Shown piece after piece: positions 36,200 through 44,227 of a DNA stretch of 64,000 nucleotides. The translations under genes were made by a program, and so were the position numbers. Source of the stretch: Corynebacterium sp. NML130628 (GTDB lineage Bacteria > Actinomycetota > Actinomycetes > Mycobacteriales > Mycobacteriaceae). Under the pieces are notes generated by a model. It saw nothing but the letters and a program-made list of their open reading frames with translations. It did no database searches and was not told where the DNA came from. How positions within the stretch are numbered: the stretch's first letter is position 1; each line of letters opens with the position of its first letter. The stretch is from assembly GCF_001875665.1 (NCBI RefSeq), contig NZ_MLAL01000011.1, forward strand, positions 1-64,000, read 5' to 3'.

Positions 36200-36920
36200 A
36201 CTCAGGACGCAACCTGTAAATTTTCCTGACGGTACTCGTGCCCGTAAGCCACTGTTCAAGAACTGGATCTATGCTTCCAACCAGTGAAAACGCATCGTTG
36301 AGAACGTCGAAAACATCAACGTTAAGCAAGCTATCCATGTGCGACACCCGATTACGCAGCAGTTGCAAGTGCACCACTCTCCAATACGTTGTATGACCAT
36401 CGGGATCTTCCACATACGGAAACGCAGCCTCTAGCGCTTCGGCCCACATCCGGGCGCGGTTCTTATTTTCCCTCTTCTCGGGCTCAGCATCTGGGGCATG
36501 GTTAGGGAGAATATCTTTCCACATCCCGAACATGGTGTTCGCCAAAACGTCGTCATGCGTAATCTCGGCTCCATAGCGAGGATGAGTCAAAGAACGTTGG
36601 GCTGCATACTTCCGTGCACGCCTCAACGCCTCTCGTCGCTTACCTTGCGTAAGGCTTCGGAGCGGAGAAGCAGGCTCTGCGAGAAGCCAACTAGCATTTC
36701 CAGTTTCCCTCCGGTTCCAATCCTGCAATCGGTCATTCATCGCATTACGAACAAGAACCTCTGTGAGACCCAACGTTTGTTGAACTGATGTCCCCAATTC
36801 GACGCTCCACCGATACAGCGCAAGAGCTCTCTTCTTATTCCCTCCCGCAGCAGCAAGATATGGGGCCATCCGAGCGTCCCCCAGCGCACCCACAATCGTG
36901 TCCCTCGTGGCTGATTTCAT
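36198..36920 (-). CDS. Abi-like protein (Abi_2 / HEPN type), first copy
   Basis: 240 residues from the ATG at 36920. The start is set by a promoter TTGTCA-N17-TATCTC whose -10 box ends four bases before the ATG (probable leaderless start); an upstream ATG at 36974 would lie across that promoter. Helical throughout; the N-terminus ALGDARMAPYLAAAGGNKKRALALYRWSVELG and VRNAMNDRLQDWN are typical of Abi-like proteins, and LLRNRVSHMDSLL holds the HEPN RNase motif R-x4-H. Such proteins act in abortive phage infection, probably by cutting RNA. Its stop touches the terminator of the convergent candidate RNA. Confidence 0.8.
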   Translation of the reverse strand: MKSATRDTIVGALGDARMAPYLAAAGGNKKRALALYRWSVELGTSVQQTLGLTEVLVRNAMNDRLQDWNRRETGNASWLLAEPASPLRSLTQGKRREALRRARKYAAQRSLTHPRYGAEITHDDVLANTMFGMWKDILPNHAPDAEPEKRENKNRARMWAEALEAAFPYVEDPDGHTTYWRVVHLQLLRNRVSHMDSLLNVDVFDVLNDAFSLVGSIDPVLEQWLTGTSTVRKIYRLRPE

Positions 36921-36924
36921 ACCA

Positions 36925-36953
36925 GAGATACTGCCACAAACGGACACTGACAA
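36925..36953 (-). promoter_or_regulatory. Promoter of first Abi-like gene
   Basis: Minus strand: TTGTCA (36953-36948), 17-base spacer, TATCTC (36930-36925), then four bases to the ATG. It fixes the start and implies a leaderless or very short-leader mRNA. Confidence 0.6.
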
Positions 36954-37088
36954 AACCGCTTCCATCCCACTCACGAAGCTCGTGGCGATTGTTTACGTGA
37001 CTGAATTACCGACCTTGACCTTGTGCAAAGCAACTTCGAAGTTGCTCCCGAATGTAGCTGGTCTGGTGTAGACCCCAACGTGAGCGCA

Positions 37089-37166
37089 CCGTGACCTGCG
37101 TTGGTCGATCGGAAGAGGTCGACGGGAGCGCTTCTCTTGGGCTGGCAAACGAGAATTGTCAAGGGA
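37089..37166. repeat. Family A repeat tail fragment, right of the first Abi gene
   Basis: CCGTGACCTGCGTTGGTCGA at 37089 and the following GGAAGAGGTCGACGGGAGC repeat the last 42 bases of A2, then continue with CTTCTCTTGGGCTGGCAAACGAGAATTG. The same continuation follows copy A3 at 37440-37480. So the Abi/RNA unit (36003-37088) is flanked by a direct repeat of about 40 bp. Confidence 0.8.
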
Positions 37167-37169
37167 TAG

Positions 37170-37483
37170 GGGGTGTGGCGGGTTGGGTTTGTCGGTGGGG
37201 CTTGCCGATGGGGTGGGATGTGTCATCGGAACGGCGCTAGAGATTTTGTGAACAGATTTGCGTGCGGCTCGGCTGTCGGCCTGTTCGCTGGCGGGGCGTT
37301 CCGGTCGACCTGCTCCCGTCGACCTGCTCCGGTCGACGTCTTAGCGTTGACCAATACAGGTCAGCGCAAGATGGGGGAATTGGCGTCGAAAAGCCGAAAA
37401 ATGCCGTGACCTGCGCTGGTCGACCGGAAGAGGTCGACGGGAAGCGATCCTCTTGAGGAGCTGACAAACGAGAATTGACAAAT
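37170..37483. repeat. Family A repeat, copy A3 (full)
   Basis: GTGTGGCGGGTTGGGTTTGT start, core GATTTTGTGAACAGATTTGC (37243-37262), triplicated GGTCGACCT block, inverted-repeat arms, and the extended tail CTCTTGAGGAGCTGACAAAC. It is tandem to the fragment at 37089-37166. No gene is supported in 36954-37551. Confidence 0.85.
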
Positions 37484-37488
37484 GATGA

Positions 37489-37499
37489 GGGGGGGGGGG
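37489..37499. repeat. Homopolymer of eleven G
   Basis: GATGA followed by eleven G and CTTAAATC, 53 bases upstream of the GTG of the frameshifted secreted-protein gene. Tracts of this length slip readily in replication and often vary in number between cells. Confidence 0.9.
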
Positions 37500-37551
37500 C
37501 TTAAATCAACGTAATCCTTATTTCTTCCTGTCAACTGAAGGAGATCTCACT

Positions 37552-38072
37552 GTGAAGAAGTTCGCAACCGCAGCCGTAGCTGCAACCATGGCACTCGGCC
37601 TGGCAGTCCCGTCGGCTGGTGCCGCGGAAGGCAAGAGCAGCGATGGTGCTTTTGGATCACTACTGTCGTAACTGGCAACACGTGCAAAATCACAAATTCT
37701 CGCGAGACCATCGAAAATGTATCACGAGACAAAGCAAAGCAGGAGCTAATCGCATTCGACGAGAGGAAGGTTAACGATAATCATGCCGCATTCCTCCGTG
37801 GGACTGCCGATTCAACGTTGAACGACTTCTACTGGGGCGAGGCCTACAACGCCTTCAAGGCCTGCGCGGACGGCCAGAACTACTCCACCAACGCCATCAA
37901 CTCTCTGTCCTCCGTGGTCGAACCGCACGAGGGTCGCGCGGCAGCGTACTGGCTGTCGGTCATTGTGCCTGCACTCCTTGGCATCGCGGCGCTCGGTGCG
38001 GCGTTCTCGCCTGAGTTCCGCCACATGCTGCCAGCGCCAGTGCTGAACTTCCTGAACACGTACTTCAAGTAA
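37552..38072 (+). pseudogene. Secreted membrane-anchored protein, broken by a frameshift
   Basis: GTG start at 37552 with AAGGAGA ribosome site. Signal peptide KKFATAAVAATMALGLAVPSAGAA, then KSSDGAFGSLLS and a stop at 37668-37670. In the next frame a coherent protein continues: TTVVTGNTCKITNSRETIENV..., cysteines, FYWGEAYNAFKACADGQ, a membrane helix (WLSVIVPALLGIAALGAAF) and end NTYFK at 38072. The two parts join if one T is added to the TTTT at 37650-37653 (giving DGAFWITTVVTG). So either a true -1 mutation, slippage, or a sequencing error in a homopolymer. Family not recognised. Confidence 0.75.
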
Positions 38073-38097
38073 TCAGCGCTGCGCATTCTGCAGTCTT

Positions 38098-38127
38098 GTA
38101 GCCCGGCAGGTTTTCCTGCTGGGCTAC
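38098..38127. terminator. Hairpin between convergent genes
   Basis: GTAGCCCGGCAGG-TTTT-CCTGCTGGGCTAC: thirteen-base arms with one mismatch. It lies between the secreted-protein gene and the convergent flavodoxin gene (whose stop is in the right arm). No long T-run on either side. Confidence 0.55.
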
Positions 38128-38645
38128 ATGCGTTCGCGCACCCAGTCCTCGACGGGGGCGAGGCGGGTGAGGTCGACGCGGTCGACGTCCTTGTTGTAGG
38201 TGTCGATCATCATGCGGTCGTTCGCTGACTTGCGCGGTTTGAGTCGCAGGGCACCGACGACGCCCGCCATCGTCGCGGCGTGGGCAGCCGACAGCTCGGA
38301 GTAGTTCATGCGCCCGGGCAGATAGAAGCGCGTCACACTGTCCGCGCGGCTGCCCAAAAGTTTGGCAGAAAAGTCCTTATCGACGGCCACTTCGTCCAGG
38401 CTCATGCCGACGGTGACGAGGGAGACGGAGTGGGCGTCGAAAAGTGGGGCTGGGACCTTGCGGATGAAGCTGGCGCCGGGGTTGTTCGGGCCGTGGATTG
38501 GGGCGAGGACCACGATGGGGCCTTCGGGGGTGAAGTCGGCATCGGGGATTGGCTTGGCGCTGGTGCCGAGGCGTTTCGCCAGCTCATCGGCATATTCCTT
38601 GGTGGAGCCGTAGAACGAGGCGTACAGGATAGTGCAGGCAGTCAT
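38124..38645 (-). CDS. Flavodoxin-like protein
   Basis: 173 residues from the ATG at 38645; the open frame further upstream is not protein-like. It begins ACTILYASFYGSTKEYADELAKRL, the FMN-phosphate loop pattern of flavodoxins (T/S-x-x-G-S/N-T-x-x), then IVVLAPIHGPNNPGASFI and LVTVGMSLDE. Similar to HemG/flavodoxin-domain proteins. Probably a small cytosolic electron carrier or protoporphyrinogen oxidase-like enzyme; no heme genes are close by. Divergent from the DUF454 gene. Confidence 0.72.
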   Translation of the reverse strand: MTACTILYASFYGSTKEYADELAKRLGTSAKPIPDADFTPEGPIVVLAPIHGPNNPGASFIRKVPAPLFDAHSVSLVTVGMSLDEVAVDKDFSAKLLGSRADSVTRFYLPGRMNYSELSAAHAATMAGVVGALRLKPRKSANDRMMIDTYNKDVDRVDLTRLAPVEDWVRERM

Positions 38646-38684
38646 ACAACTATTGTTGCATGTTCGGGCTAGAATGTGGCGACG

Positions 38685-39104
38685 ATGCGGTACGTGTACA
38701 TGATTGTGGGGCTGGTGGCGCTGAGCCTGGGCGCGGTCGGCGTGTGGGTGCCGATCCTGCCCACGACGCCGTTTCTGCTGCTTGCGCTGGTGTGCTTTAC
38801 GAGGAGCTCGCCAAGGTTGGAGCGCTACCTCCTGCGCCACGACACGTTCGGGCCGTTCATTATTGACTACTACTCAGGCCAGCTGACGCGGGCGCAGAAG
38901 CTGCGGATTCTGGGGCTGCTGTGGTTGGGGATGGGCGCCTCCATATGGGTGGTGATTGCGGTAGTTGGGCTGTGGCCGGTGGCGGTACTGCTCGCCGCGA
39001 TCAGCACCGCGGTGAGCGCGCACATCTGGCGGCTGCGGCCACGCCCCGAGCGTGCCACCGAACTACGCCAGCGCGCTGGACTGCCTACCGACCACGCACG
39101 TTGA
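38685..39104 (+). CDS. DUF454 (YbaN) family membrane protein
   Basis: 139 residues from the ATG at 38685; TAGAAT at 38670-38675 suggests a leaderless start, and a GTG at 38676 would fall on that promoter. The DUF454 signature is evident: GVWVPILPTTPFLLLALVCF and RSSPRLERYLLRHDTFGPFI. Helices at about 4-25, 28-38 and 76-105. Function of the family is unknown. Its end overlaps the convergent PPE-like gene by 20 bases. Confidence 0.8.
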   Translation: MRYVYMIVGLVALSLGAVGVWVPILPTTPFLLLALVCFTRSSPRLERYLLRHDTFGPFIIDYYSGQLTRAQKLRILGLLWLGMGASIWVVIAVVGLWPVAVLLAAISTAVSAHIWRLRPRPERATELRQRAGLPTDHAR

Positions 39105-40806
39105 AGCCGATGACGCCGGGGTTGACTAAGGGGGCGTCGCCAAGCAGGGCGTGGATGTTGCCCTCCCTTTCGACGGCGCTGGTGACCGCCTTCGGACGCT
39201 GCTTCTTGTCATCCTTGCCGCGCCCCTGCGACATTGGCGCCCCCATGAAGCCGCCGCGTTGCCCCTGTTGACCTGCAGTGTTGCCGGTGGCAGAGCCTGC
39301 GGCGCTCGCTGCACTGGTCTGGCCGCCGAAGCTACCTGTGGACCCGGCGCCTGGCCGTCCGGCGAAGCCTCCCGCGCCACCACCGGCGAGCCCAGCGTTG
39401 GAGCCGAAGCCTGCGGCTGAGGGTGAGCCTGATCCTGCGCCTGCTGAGGAGCCAAAGCCTGGCGCCTGCTGGTGCAGCGACCCGGCGCGATGGCGGCCAC
39501 CACCGCCTGCGCCACCCATCGGCATGCCGCCGAATGCGCCTTGGCCTGCGCCTACACCGGGGCCTGCTGTGGAGGCGGCGTTTGTCGCCGCGCCACCGAG
39601 CCCACCTGCACCGGAAGCGAGACCGCCATGGAGACCAGCACCCGGCGCGACATTCGCTGCCGGGGCGTGCAGCGCGCCCGGTGGAGGAAGCGTCGGGGCT
39701 TGCGCCGAAGCGACCTGAGTCGGGGTAGCGCCGGACGCGATGGCGTTGAGCATGTCCGGGTTCGGCTTCCCGAACTGCTGCAGCACATCCTGCGGGCCAC
39801 GCGCGTTCGCGAGATCCGTGTAGCCATTGTTGGCAAAGATACTGGCGAGCCCCGTCGGCATTGGCGCGTCCGCAAACGCGGGAGCGGTCGGCGCAGGTGG
39901 GCCACCAATGGAGAAGTCGGAACCGGTGACGTCGGCGAGGTCCGGCAGCAGCTTGGCGAACGTGGGGTCCGTCGCAGGAAGGTACGAATTGGCGTACGAC
40001 GGATACGAACTGACGAAGGCCTCCTTCACAGCTTTCACCGCGGCCGGGGACACGGCCTCAGCCGCCAGCGCAGCAGCCTGAGCTGCCGCCGCCATCAGTT
40101 GCGACGACGACGCCAGCGCCGCCAACCCCGTATTATTCCCGGCAAGCGCCGCCGAGTTGGCCGCGTACTCGGAACCCGCCGCCTGAATCAGCTGGAGACG
40201 CGCAATCGTCCGGGCGACGAATTCGGTCTCAGACGAAGATTCCAGGGACGCAATGGCTGGGCCGATGGTCTCCACCATCTCGTAGATACGCTGCGCGTTC
40301 GACGTCCAATTCGACGCCAACCCGGACGGCACGGCGGTGTTCGTGCTCAGGATGTTGCTCACCAGCGACTCAAAACTGCTATCCGTCGACGCATACACCG
40401 AACTGTTATTGAACGGCTGCGTCTTGTAACTTTTCGCGACAGCCGCCGCCGACGACATCCCAAGATTGGAACCCAACCCACTCAGCCCAGGCGTTGCGCT
40501 GAGCCCGACCGCGTTCACAATCCCCGCGATCGAATCATCCGCCATCACCGTATTGTCCAGACAGACCTTCAGCACCTTTGCCGACGACTTCACATTCCCC
40601 GTGAACGCGTCCGTCGCAAGCGGAGCATGCTCCGAGTAGATCGCCCCGTGCTTCTCCCCTGCCTCGCGGAGGCCGGAGACGGCGGAGAAGGTGGAAAGAC
40701 TCTTTACACCAAAAGCACCTGATACAAAATCAGATTGTTCCCCTAAATCAAGAAGGTCGGCGATCGCCTTGTTTACGTCTTCTACCTCAATGTTTATACG
40801 GACCAT
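39085..40806 (-). CDS. PPE-like, Ala/Gly-rich protein; possible type VII secretion substrate
   Basis: 573 residues from the ATG at 40806 (GGGGGA five bases upstream; an ATG at 40818 is also in frame). Residues 1-100 look like a helical WXG100/PPE-type start (VRINIEVEDVNKAIADLLDL...), the middle is Ala/Ser-rich and helical, and 330-520 is a Gly/Ala/Pro-rich low-complexity part. The end (KAVTSAVEREGNIHALLGDA, PLVNPGVIGFNVRG) resembles the C-terminus of PPE-like proteins in Gordonia/Rhodococcus. It follows directly on a DUF3558-type lipoprotein, a common partner. Secretion is inferred; no ESX machinery is in the window. Confidence 0.65.
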   Translation of the reverse strand: MVRINIEVEDVNKAIADLLDLGEQSDFVSGAFGVKSLSTFSAVSGLREAGEKHGAIYSEHAPLATDAFTGNVKSSAKVLKVCLDNTVMADDSIAGIVNAVGLSATPGLSGLGSNLGMSSAAAVAKSYKTQPFNNSSVYASTDSSFESLVSNILSTNTAVPSGLASNWTSNAQRIYEMVETIGPAIASLESSSETEFVARTIARLQLIQAAGSEYAANSAALAGNNTGLAALASSSQLMAAAAQAAALAAEAVSPAAVKAVKEAFVSSYPSYANSYLPATDPTFAKLLPDLADVTGSDFSIGGPPAPTAPAFADAPMPTGLASIFANNGYTDLANARGPQDVLQQFGKPNPDMLNAIASGATPTQVASAQAPTLPPPGALHAPAANVAPGAGLHGGLASGAGGLGGAATNAASTAGPGVGAGQGAFGGMPMGGAGGGGRHRAGSLHQQAPGFGSSAGAGSGSPSAAGFGSNAGLAGGGAGGFAGRPGAGSTGSFGGQTSAASAAGSATGNTAGQQGQRGGFMGAPMSQGRGKDDKKQRPKAVTSAVEREGNIHALLGDAPLVNPGVIGFNVRGR

Positions 40807-40818
40807 AGTTTCCCCCAT

Positions 40819-41442
40819 TTATTCGTTATTAATTAAGAACAGCGATTCAAGCTTTTCAACGGCCGCAGGGCAGAGAATCTCAAACCCATCGCCATCGTTT
40901 GGTGTTTGGACGAATACGCCTATTCCCCCATAAATCGTGTCGATCTGGGCAACGCAAGGATTGCTCGCGGTGACTTGATCGCCATTTCTGTAGACATACA
41001 AGCTAGGCAAGACATCAGACCCATATTCACTAGAGCTTGGCTGCATTTCTTCAACCATGTTTCGATTGGCATCGACACTAGCTAGACCTGTTATCCAATT
41101 AGAGTCCAAATCTTTAAACATACAAACCGAAGTCCCATGCGGCGAGTCGATCTCCCCGTCCGTACTCCGTTTGATTTCGCCAGTGAAGCCCGCGCGGCGG
41201 AATTCGTCCTCGGTGATGTCGTTGCAGGGGTCGAAGTAGTCCTCGGGTGCGAGCGTGAATGGGTCGAAGTCGCCGATGGGGACGGTGCCGGACTCGAAGA
41301 CAAAGGCTCTTTGACCAGCAGAAACCGAGGAGTCCGAGGGAGGGGCGTTGGTTGTGGCGGAGGGGGCGTCGATAAGGGTAGTGCTGGAACAGCCAGCGAG
41401 TAGTGTGGCGGCGAGCAGTGGTGCCAAGGTATAGGTGCGCAA
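40819..41442 (-). CDS. DUF3558-like lipoprotein
   Basis: 207 residues from a TTG at 41442, chosen because GGGGG lies six bases upstream and the signal peptide starts there; an ATG at 41478 would add 12 polar residues. Lipobox LLAGC with acylated C18, then a Ser/Thr linker and a domain with paired cysteines (DPCNDITEDEFRRAGF and SVCMFKD; NPCVAQ and ILCP), the DUF3558 pattern. Anchored on the outer face of the cytoplasmic membrane. The stop is directly before the PPE-like gene, making a two-gene unit. Confidence 0.72.
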   Translation of the reverse strand: MRTYTLAPLLAATLLAGCSSTTLIDAPSATTNAPPSDSSVSAGQRAFVFESGTVPIGDFDPFTLAPEDYFDPCNDITEDEFRRAGFTGEIKRSTDGEIDSPHGTSVCMFKDLDSNWITGLASVDANRNMVEEMQPSSSEYGSDVLPSLYVYRNGDQVTASNPCVAQIDTIYGGIGVFVQTPNDGDGFEILCPAAVEKLESLFLINNE

Positions 41443-41512
41443 AGTGTCCCCCCGTTTTTTAAAAGTGTTTCTACACAACCTAGTGCATTTCGCGCGATTG
41501 TAAAGGGTTTTG

Positions 41513-41530
41513 TGTACACCATGGTGGACA
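41513..41530. promoter_or_regulatory. Palindrome between the lipoprotein gene and panB
   Basis: TGTACACCA-TGGTGGACA, an 18-base palindrome with one mismatch and a perfect CACCATGGTG centre. It lies in the 144 bp divergent region, about 55 bases upstream of the TAATAT -10 box of panB. Operator role inferred. Confidence 0.45.
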
Positions 41531-41586
41531 CCCGGTTTTCAATAACCGCCAACAAACCGCCACACAGCGTCCTAATATAGGGCGTT

Positions 41587-42390
41587 ATGAAACGCCTTCG
41601 TACTCGTTACTTCGCCCAGGCCAAGGCTGAGGGCCGCAAGTTTACGGCTCTGACCAGCTACGACACCATGACCGCCCAGATCTTCGACGAGGCCGGCATC
41701 GACTTTCTGCTCGTCGGGGATTCGGCGGCCAACGTGGTGCTCGGCCACACCACTACCCTGCCGATCACGCTCGACGAGATGATTACGTTCGCCTCCGCCG
41801 TCGTCCGCTCGACGCAGCGCACGTTCGTGGTGGTTGACTTGCCGTTCGGCACGTATGAGGAGTCGCCGGCGCAGGCGCTCGCCACGGCGGTGCGCGTCAT
41901 GAAGGAGACTGGGGCGCAGGCAGTGAAGCTGGAGGGCGGCACCGAGGTCGCACCGACCATCAGAACGCTTGTCGACGCCGGCATTCCCGTCTGCGCGCAC
42001 GTCGGGTTCACGCCACAATCCGAGCACGCACTCGGCGGCTACGTCGTCCAGGGGCGCGGCGACGCAGCCCAGCAGTTGCTTGAGGACGCCACCGCCGTCG
42101 CAAACGCGGGCGCCTTCGCGGTCGTGCTGGAGATGGTGCCCTCCGAAATCGCGACGCGGGTGACCCAGGAGGTTCCCATCCCCACCATCGGCATCGGTGC
42201 AGGCAACGGTACCGACGGGCAAATCCTGGTGTGGCAAGACGCGTTCGGGTTCCGCGCCGGCGGAAAAACGCCACGGTTTGTGCGTCAGTACGCGGACCTG
42301 GGAGCGCAGTTGTTGGACGGGGCGCGAAGGTACCGGGAGGACGTCGAAAAGGGAGACTTCCCCGCAGCAGCAGAATCGTTTGAGGACTAG
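41587..42390 (+). CDS. panB: 3-methyl-2-oxobutanoate hydroxymethyltransferase
   Basis: 267 residues. Typical PanB sequence: [33 protein letters not shown] (metal site D), [28 protein letters not shown] loop ([15 protein letters not shown]) and [18 protein letters not shown]. First committed step of pantothenate synthesis: adds a hydroxymethyl group from methylene-THF to ketoisovalerate. TAATAT at 41573-41578 is eight bases upstream of the ATG, a probable leaderless start. panC follows after two bases. Confidence 0.95.
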   Translation: MKRLRTRYFAQAKAEGRKFTALTSYDTMTAQIFDEAGIDFLLVGDSAANVVLGHTTTLPITLDEMITFASAVVRSTQRTFVVVDLPFGTYEESPAQALATAVRVMKETGAQAVKLEGGTEVAPTIRTLVDAGIPVCAHVGFTPQSEHALGGYVVQGRGDAAQQLLEDATAVANAGAFAVVLEMVPSEIATRVTQEVPIPTIGIGAGNGTDGQILVWQDAFGFRAGGKTPRFVRQYADLGAQLLDGARRYREDVEKGDFPAAAESFED

Positions 42391-42392
42391 CC

Positions 42393-43217
42393 ATGAAAAT
42401 CATTACCACTGTTGAAGAACTCCGCGCGGCACGAGCCGCAGCGACCGGGACCATCGGACTGGTGCCGACGATGGGCGCACTGCACTCCGGGCACGGCACG
42501 CTCATCGAGCGTGCTCGGCGTGAGGTCGACACGCTTATCACCAGCGTGTTCCTCAACCCATTGCAGTTCGACAACCTCGGCGACTGCGACGACTACCGCA
42601 ACTACCACCGCGACATTGAGGCCGACTCAACGTTTTGCGAGGAGCGCGGCGTCGACATCGTATTCGCGCCCAGCGTCGAAGAAATGTACCCCGGCGGCGT
42701 ACCGCAGATCTGGGTCCGCACCGGCGAAATGGGCACAGTCCTGGAAGGCGCGTCCCGGCCGGGACACTTCGACGGCGTAGCGACCGTCGTCAACAAACTG
42801 TTTAACCTGGCCCAACCGGACTTCGCCTACTTCGGCCAGAAGGACGCCCAGCAGGTGGCGGTGCTCCGCCGAATGGTTCGCGACCTGAACCACGACGTGG
42901 AGATCCGCACCCTGCCCATCGCGCGCGCCAAGGACGGGCTGGCGCAGTCTTCCCGCAACGTGCGCCTCTCCGGGGCGGGGCGCTCGCAGGCGCTGGCGCT
43001 GTCGCGTTCGCTGCGGACGCTGCAGGATCAGGTCGACGCGGGCGCGTTGGACGTGGACGCGGTGCGTGCGGAGCTCGCGGCTTCGGAGGGCGTGACGCTG
43101 GACTACCTGGTGGTCGTTGATCCGGATTCGCTGCAGCCGACGCCCGGGCCCGGCCTGGCACTGGTTGCGGCGACGGTGGACGGAGTGCGGCTGATTGACA
43201 ACGCGCTGTTGGGGTAG
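42393..43217 (+). CDS. panC: Pantothenate synthetase
   Basis: 274 residues. ATP-binding motif [20 protein letters not shown] (HSGH as HIGH equivalent), [26 protein letters not shown] and [12 protein letters not shown] (KMSKS equivalent). Joins pantoate and beta-alanine with ATP. Follows panB after two bases as an operon. No panD nearby. Confidence 0.95.
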   Translation: MKIITTVEELRAARAAATGTIGLVPTMGALHSGHGTLIERARREVDTLITSVFLNPLQFDNLGDCDDYRNYHRDIEADSTFCEERGVDIVFAPSVEEMYPGGVPQIWVRTGEMGTVLEGASRPGHFDGVATVVNKLFNLAQPDFAYFGQKDAQQVAVLRRMVRDLNHDVEIRTLPIARAKDGLAQSSRNVRLSGAGRSQALALSRSLRTLQDQVDAGALDVDAVRAELAASEGVTLDYLVVVDPDSLQPTPGPGLALVAATVDGVRLIDNALLG

Positions 43218-43276
43218 GCTGCAGCTGCTTTGGTTCCGTGTTTTCGGGGGTGGAAGGTGTATTGAAAAGCGTGCTC

Positions 43277-43297
43277 GGGATTTTGTGAACAGAATTG
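43277..43297. repeat. Family A core, short copy downstream of panC
   Basis: GGGATTTTGTGAACAGAATT, preceded by GGTGGAAGGTGTATTGAAAAGCG like the copy at 53543. Only the core of family A is kept. Confidence 0.7.
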
Positions 43298-43324
43298 GAC
43301 CTGCACCACAAGCCGAATACAGCT

Positions 43325-43375
43325 GCCTAATCGTCCAAGGTTTCTCCGAAACACCGAAACCTTGGACGATTAGGC
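43325..43375. repeat. Perfect 20 bp inverted repeat with 11-base loop
   Basis: Left arm GCCTAATCGTCCAAGGTTTC (43325-43344), loop TCCGAAACACC, right arm exactly complementary (43356-43375). It lies between panC and the methyltransferase, 108 bases after the panC stop. There is no T-run. A strong RNA hairpin if transcribed. Confidence 0.9.
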
Positions 43376-43442
43376 ACCTCTATTCAAACAATCGCAGGTC
43401 GGAAGCCTAAGTCGAGTTTGCGTTTCCGCTACGGTAGTTAAT

Positions 43443-44168
43443 ATGTCAATCGAATATTGGAATGATCAGGCCCCGACTTGGGCACGCAACCTAGAAGAAG
43501 GACCCGACCTGCTCCTCGAAGTGCTGGAGGAATTTGAAGTACTCACCCCGGATTCCACGGTGCTGGACATTGGCTGCGGGCCGGGGTGGCACCTCGACAA
43601 GATGGCGCCGCACATCGCTGAAGGCTACGGGTTCGATATTTCGCCGGCGATGATTGCAGCCACGCCGACGTCGAAAAACCTCACCTTTTACACACACGAC
43701 TGGTCAGCTGGAATCCCCGAAGCGCTCACGGGCCGTACGTTTTCCGCGGTGATTGCGAATAGGAGCCCGGGCGTTAACACCATTGATGACGTTGCTGCGC
43801 TGATGCGGTTGTCGTCGCGGTGGTGTGTCGTCAATAAGCCGACGTACCGCAGTACGAGTCTGCTTGAGCAGGCATTGCGCGATGCGGGCGTCGCAGCGAA
43901 ACCCTTCGGTGGATCGCTGCACGTCGACTGGTTAATATCCCAAGGTTACCTGCCGCAACTGCGCTACCAGACGCGTGTGAGATCCCGGAAATACGAACCC
44001 CGCGATGTCGCCCACGAGGCCGAGCGCGCGAGGGCGCAGTATGGGGATAAGGTCGCAGAGAGGATGCTCGCTGCGTTGCCGGGCGAGGGCGTCGATAAGC
44101 GTATTGACGTCACTCTCACGATGGCGTACGCGCTCGCAATTTGGCGCGTGGACGAACGCCAACCATAA
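43443..44168 (+). CDS. SAM-dependent methyltransferase (class I)
   Basis: 241 residues. Motif I is VLDIGCGPGWHLDKMA, followed by an acidic strand end (GYGFDISPAMIA) and motif II/III like TFSAVIANRSPG. Residues 105-160 look like the usual post-core strands. No DPPY, so not a DNA adenine methylase. The substrate is unknown. No ribosome site is visible before the ATG; a leaderless start is possible. The iron importer follows 60 bases downstream. Confidence 0.75.
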   Translation: MSIEYWNDQAPTWARNLEEGPDLLLEVLEEFEVLTPDSTVLDIGCGPGWHLDKMAPHIAEGYGFDISPAMIAATPTSKNLTFYTHDWSAGIPEALTGRTFSAVIANRSPGVNTIDDVAALMRLSSRWCVVNKPTYRSTSLLEQALRDAGVAAKPFGGSLHVDWLISQGYLPQLRYQTRVRSRKYEPRDVAHEAERARAQYGDKVAERMLAALPGEGVDKRIDVTLTMAYALAIWRVDERQP

Positions 44169-44179
44169 AATACTGTATC

Positions 44180-44191
44180 ATTCAATTGAAT
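44180..44191. promoter_or_regulatory. Palindrome upstream of the iron importer
   Basis: ATTCAATTGAAT, a perfect 12-base palindrome between the methyltransferase and the binding-protein gene, next to a TATATT -10-like element. It does not match the consensus of DtxR boxes. A possible operator. Confidence 0.35.
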
Positions 44192-44227
44192 ATATTTTTG
44201 AGTAGAGGTCAACCCAAGGAGAGTACG

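Noticed and set aside
37818..38072. Independent 84-residue gene
   Set aside because: It has no ribosome site and continues the secreted protein begun at 37552 after a one-base frameshift.
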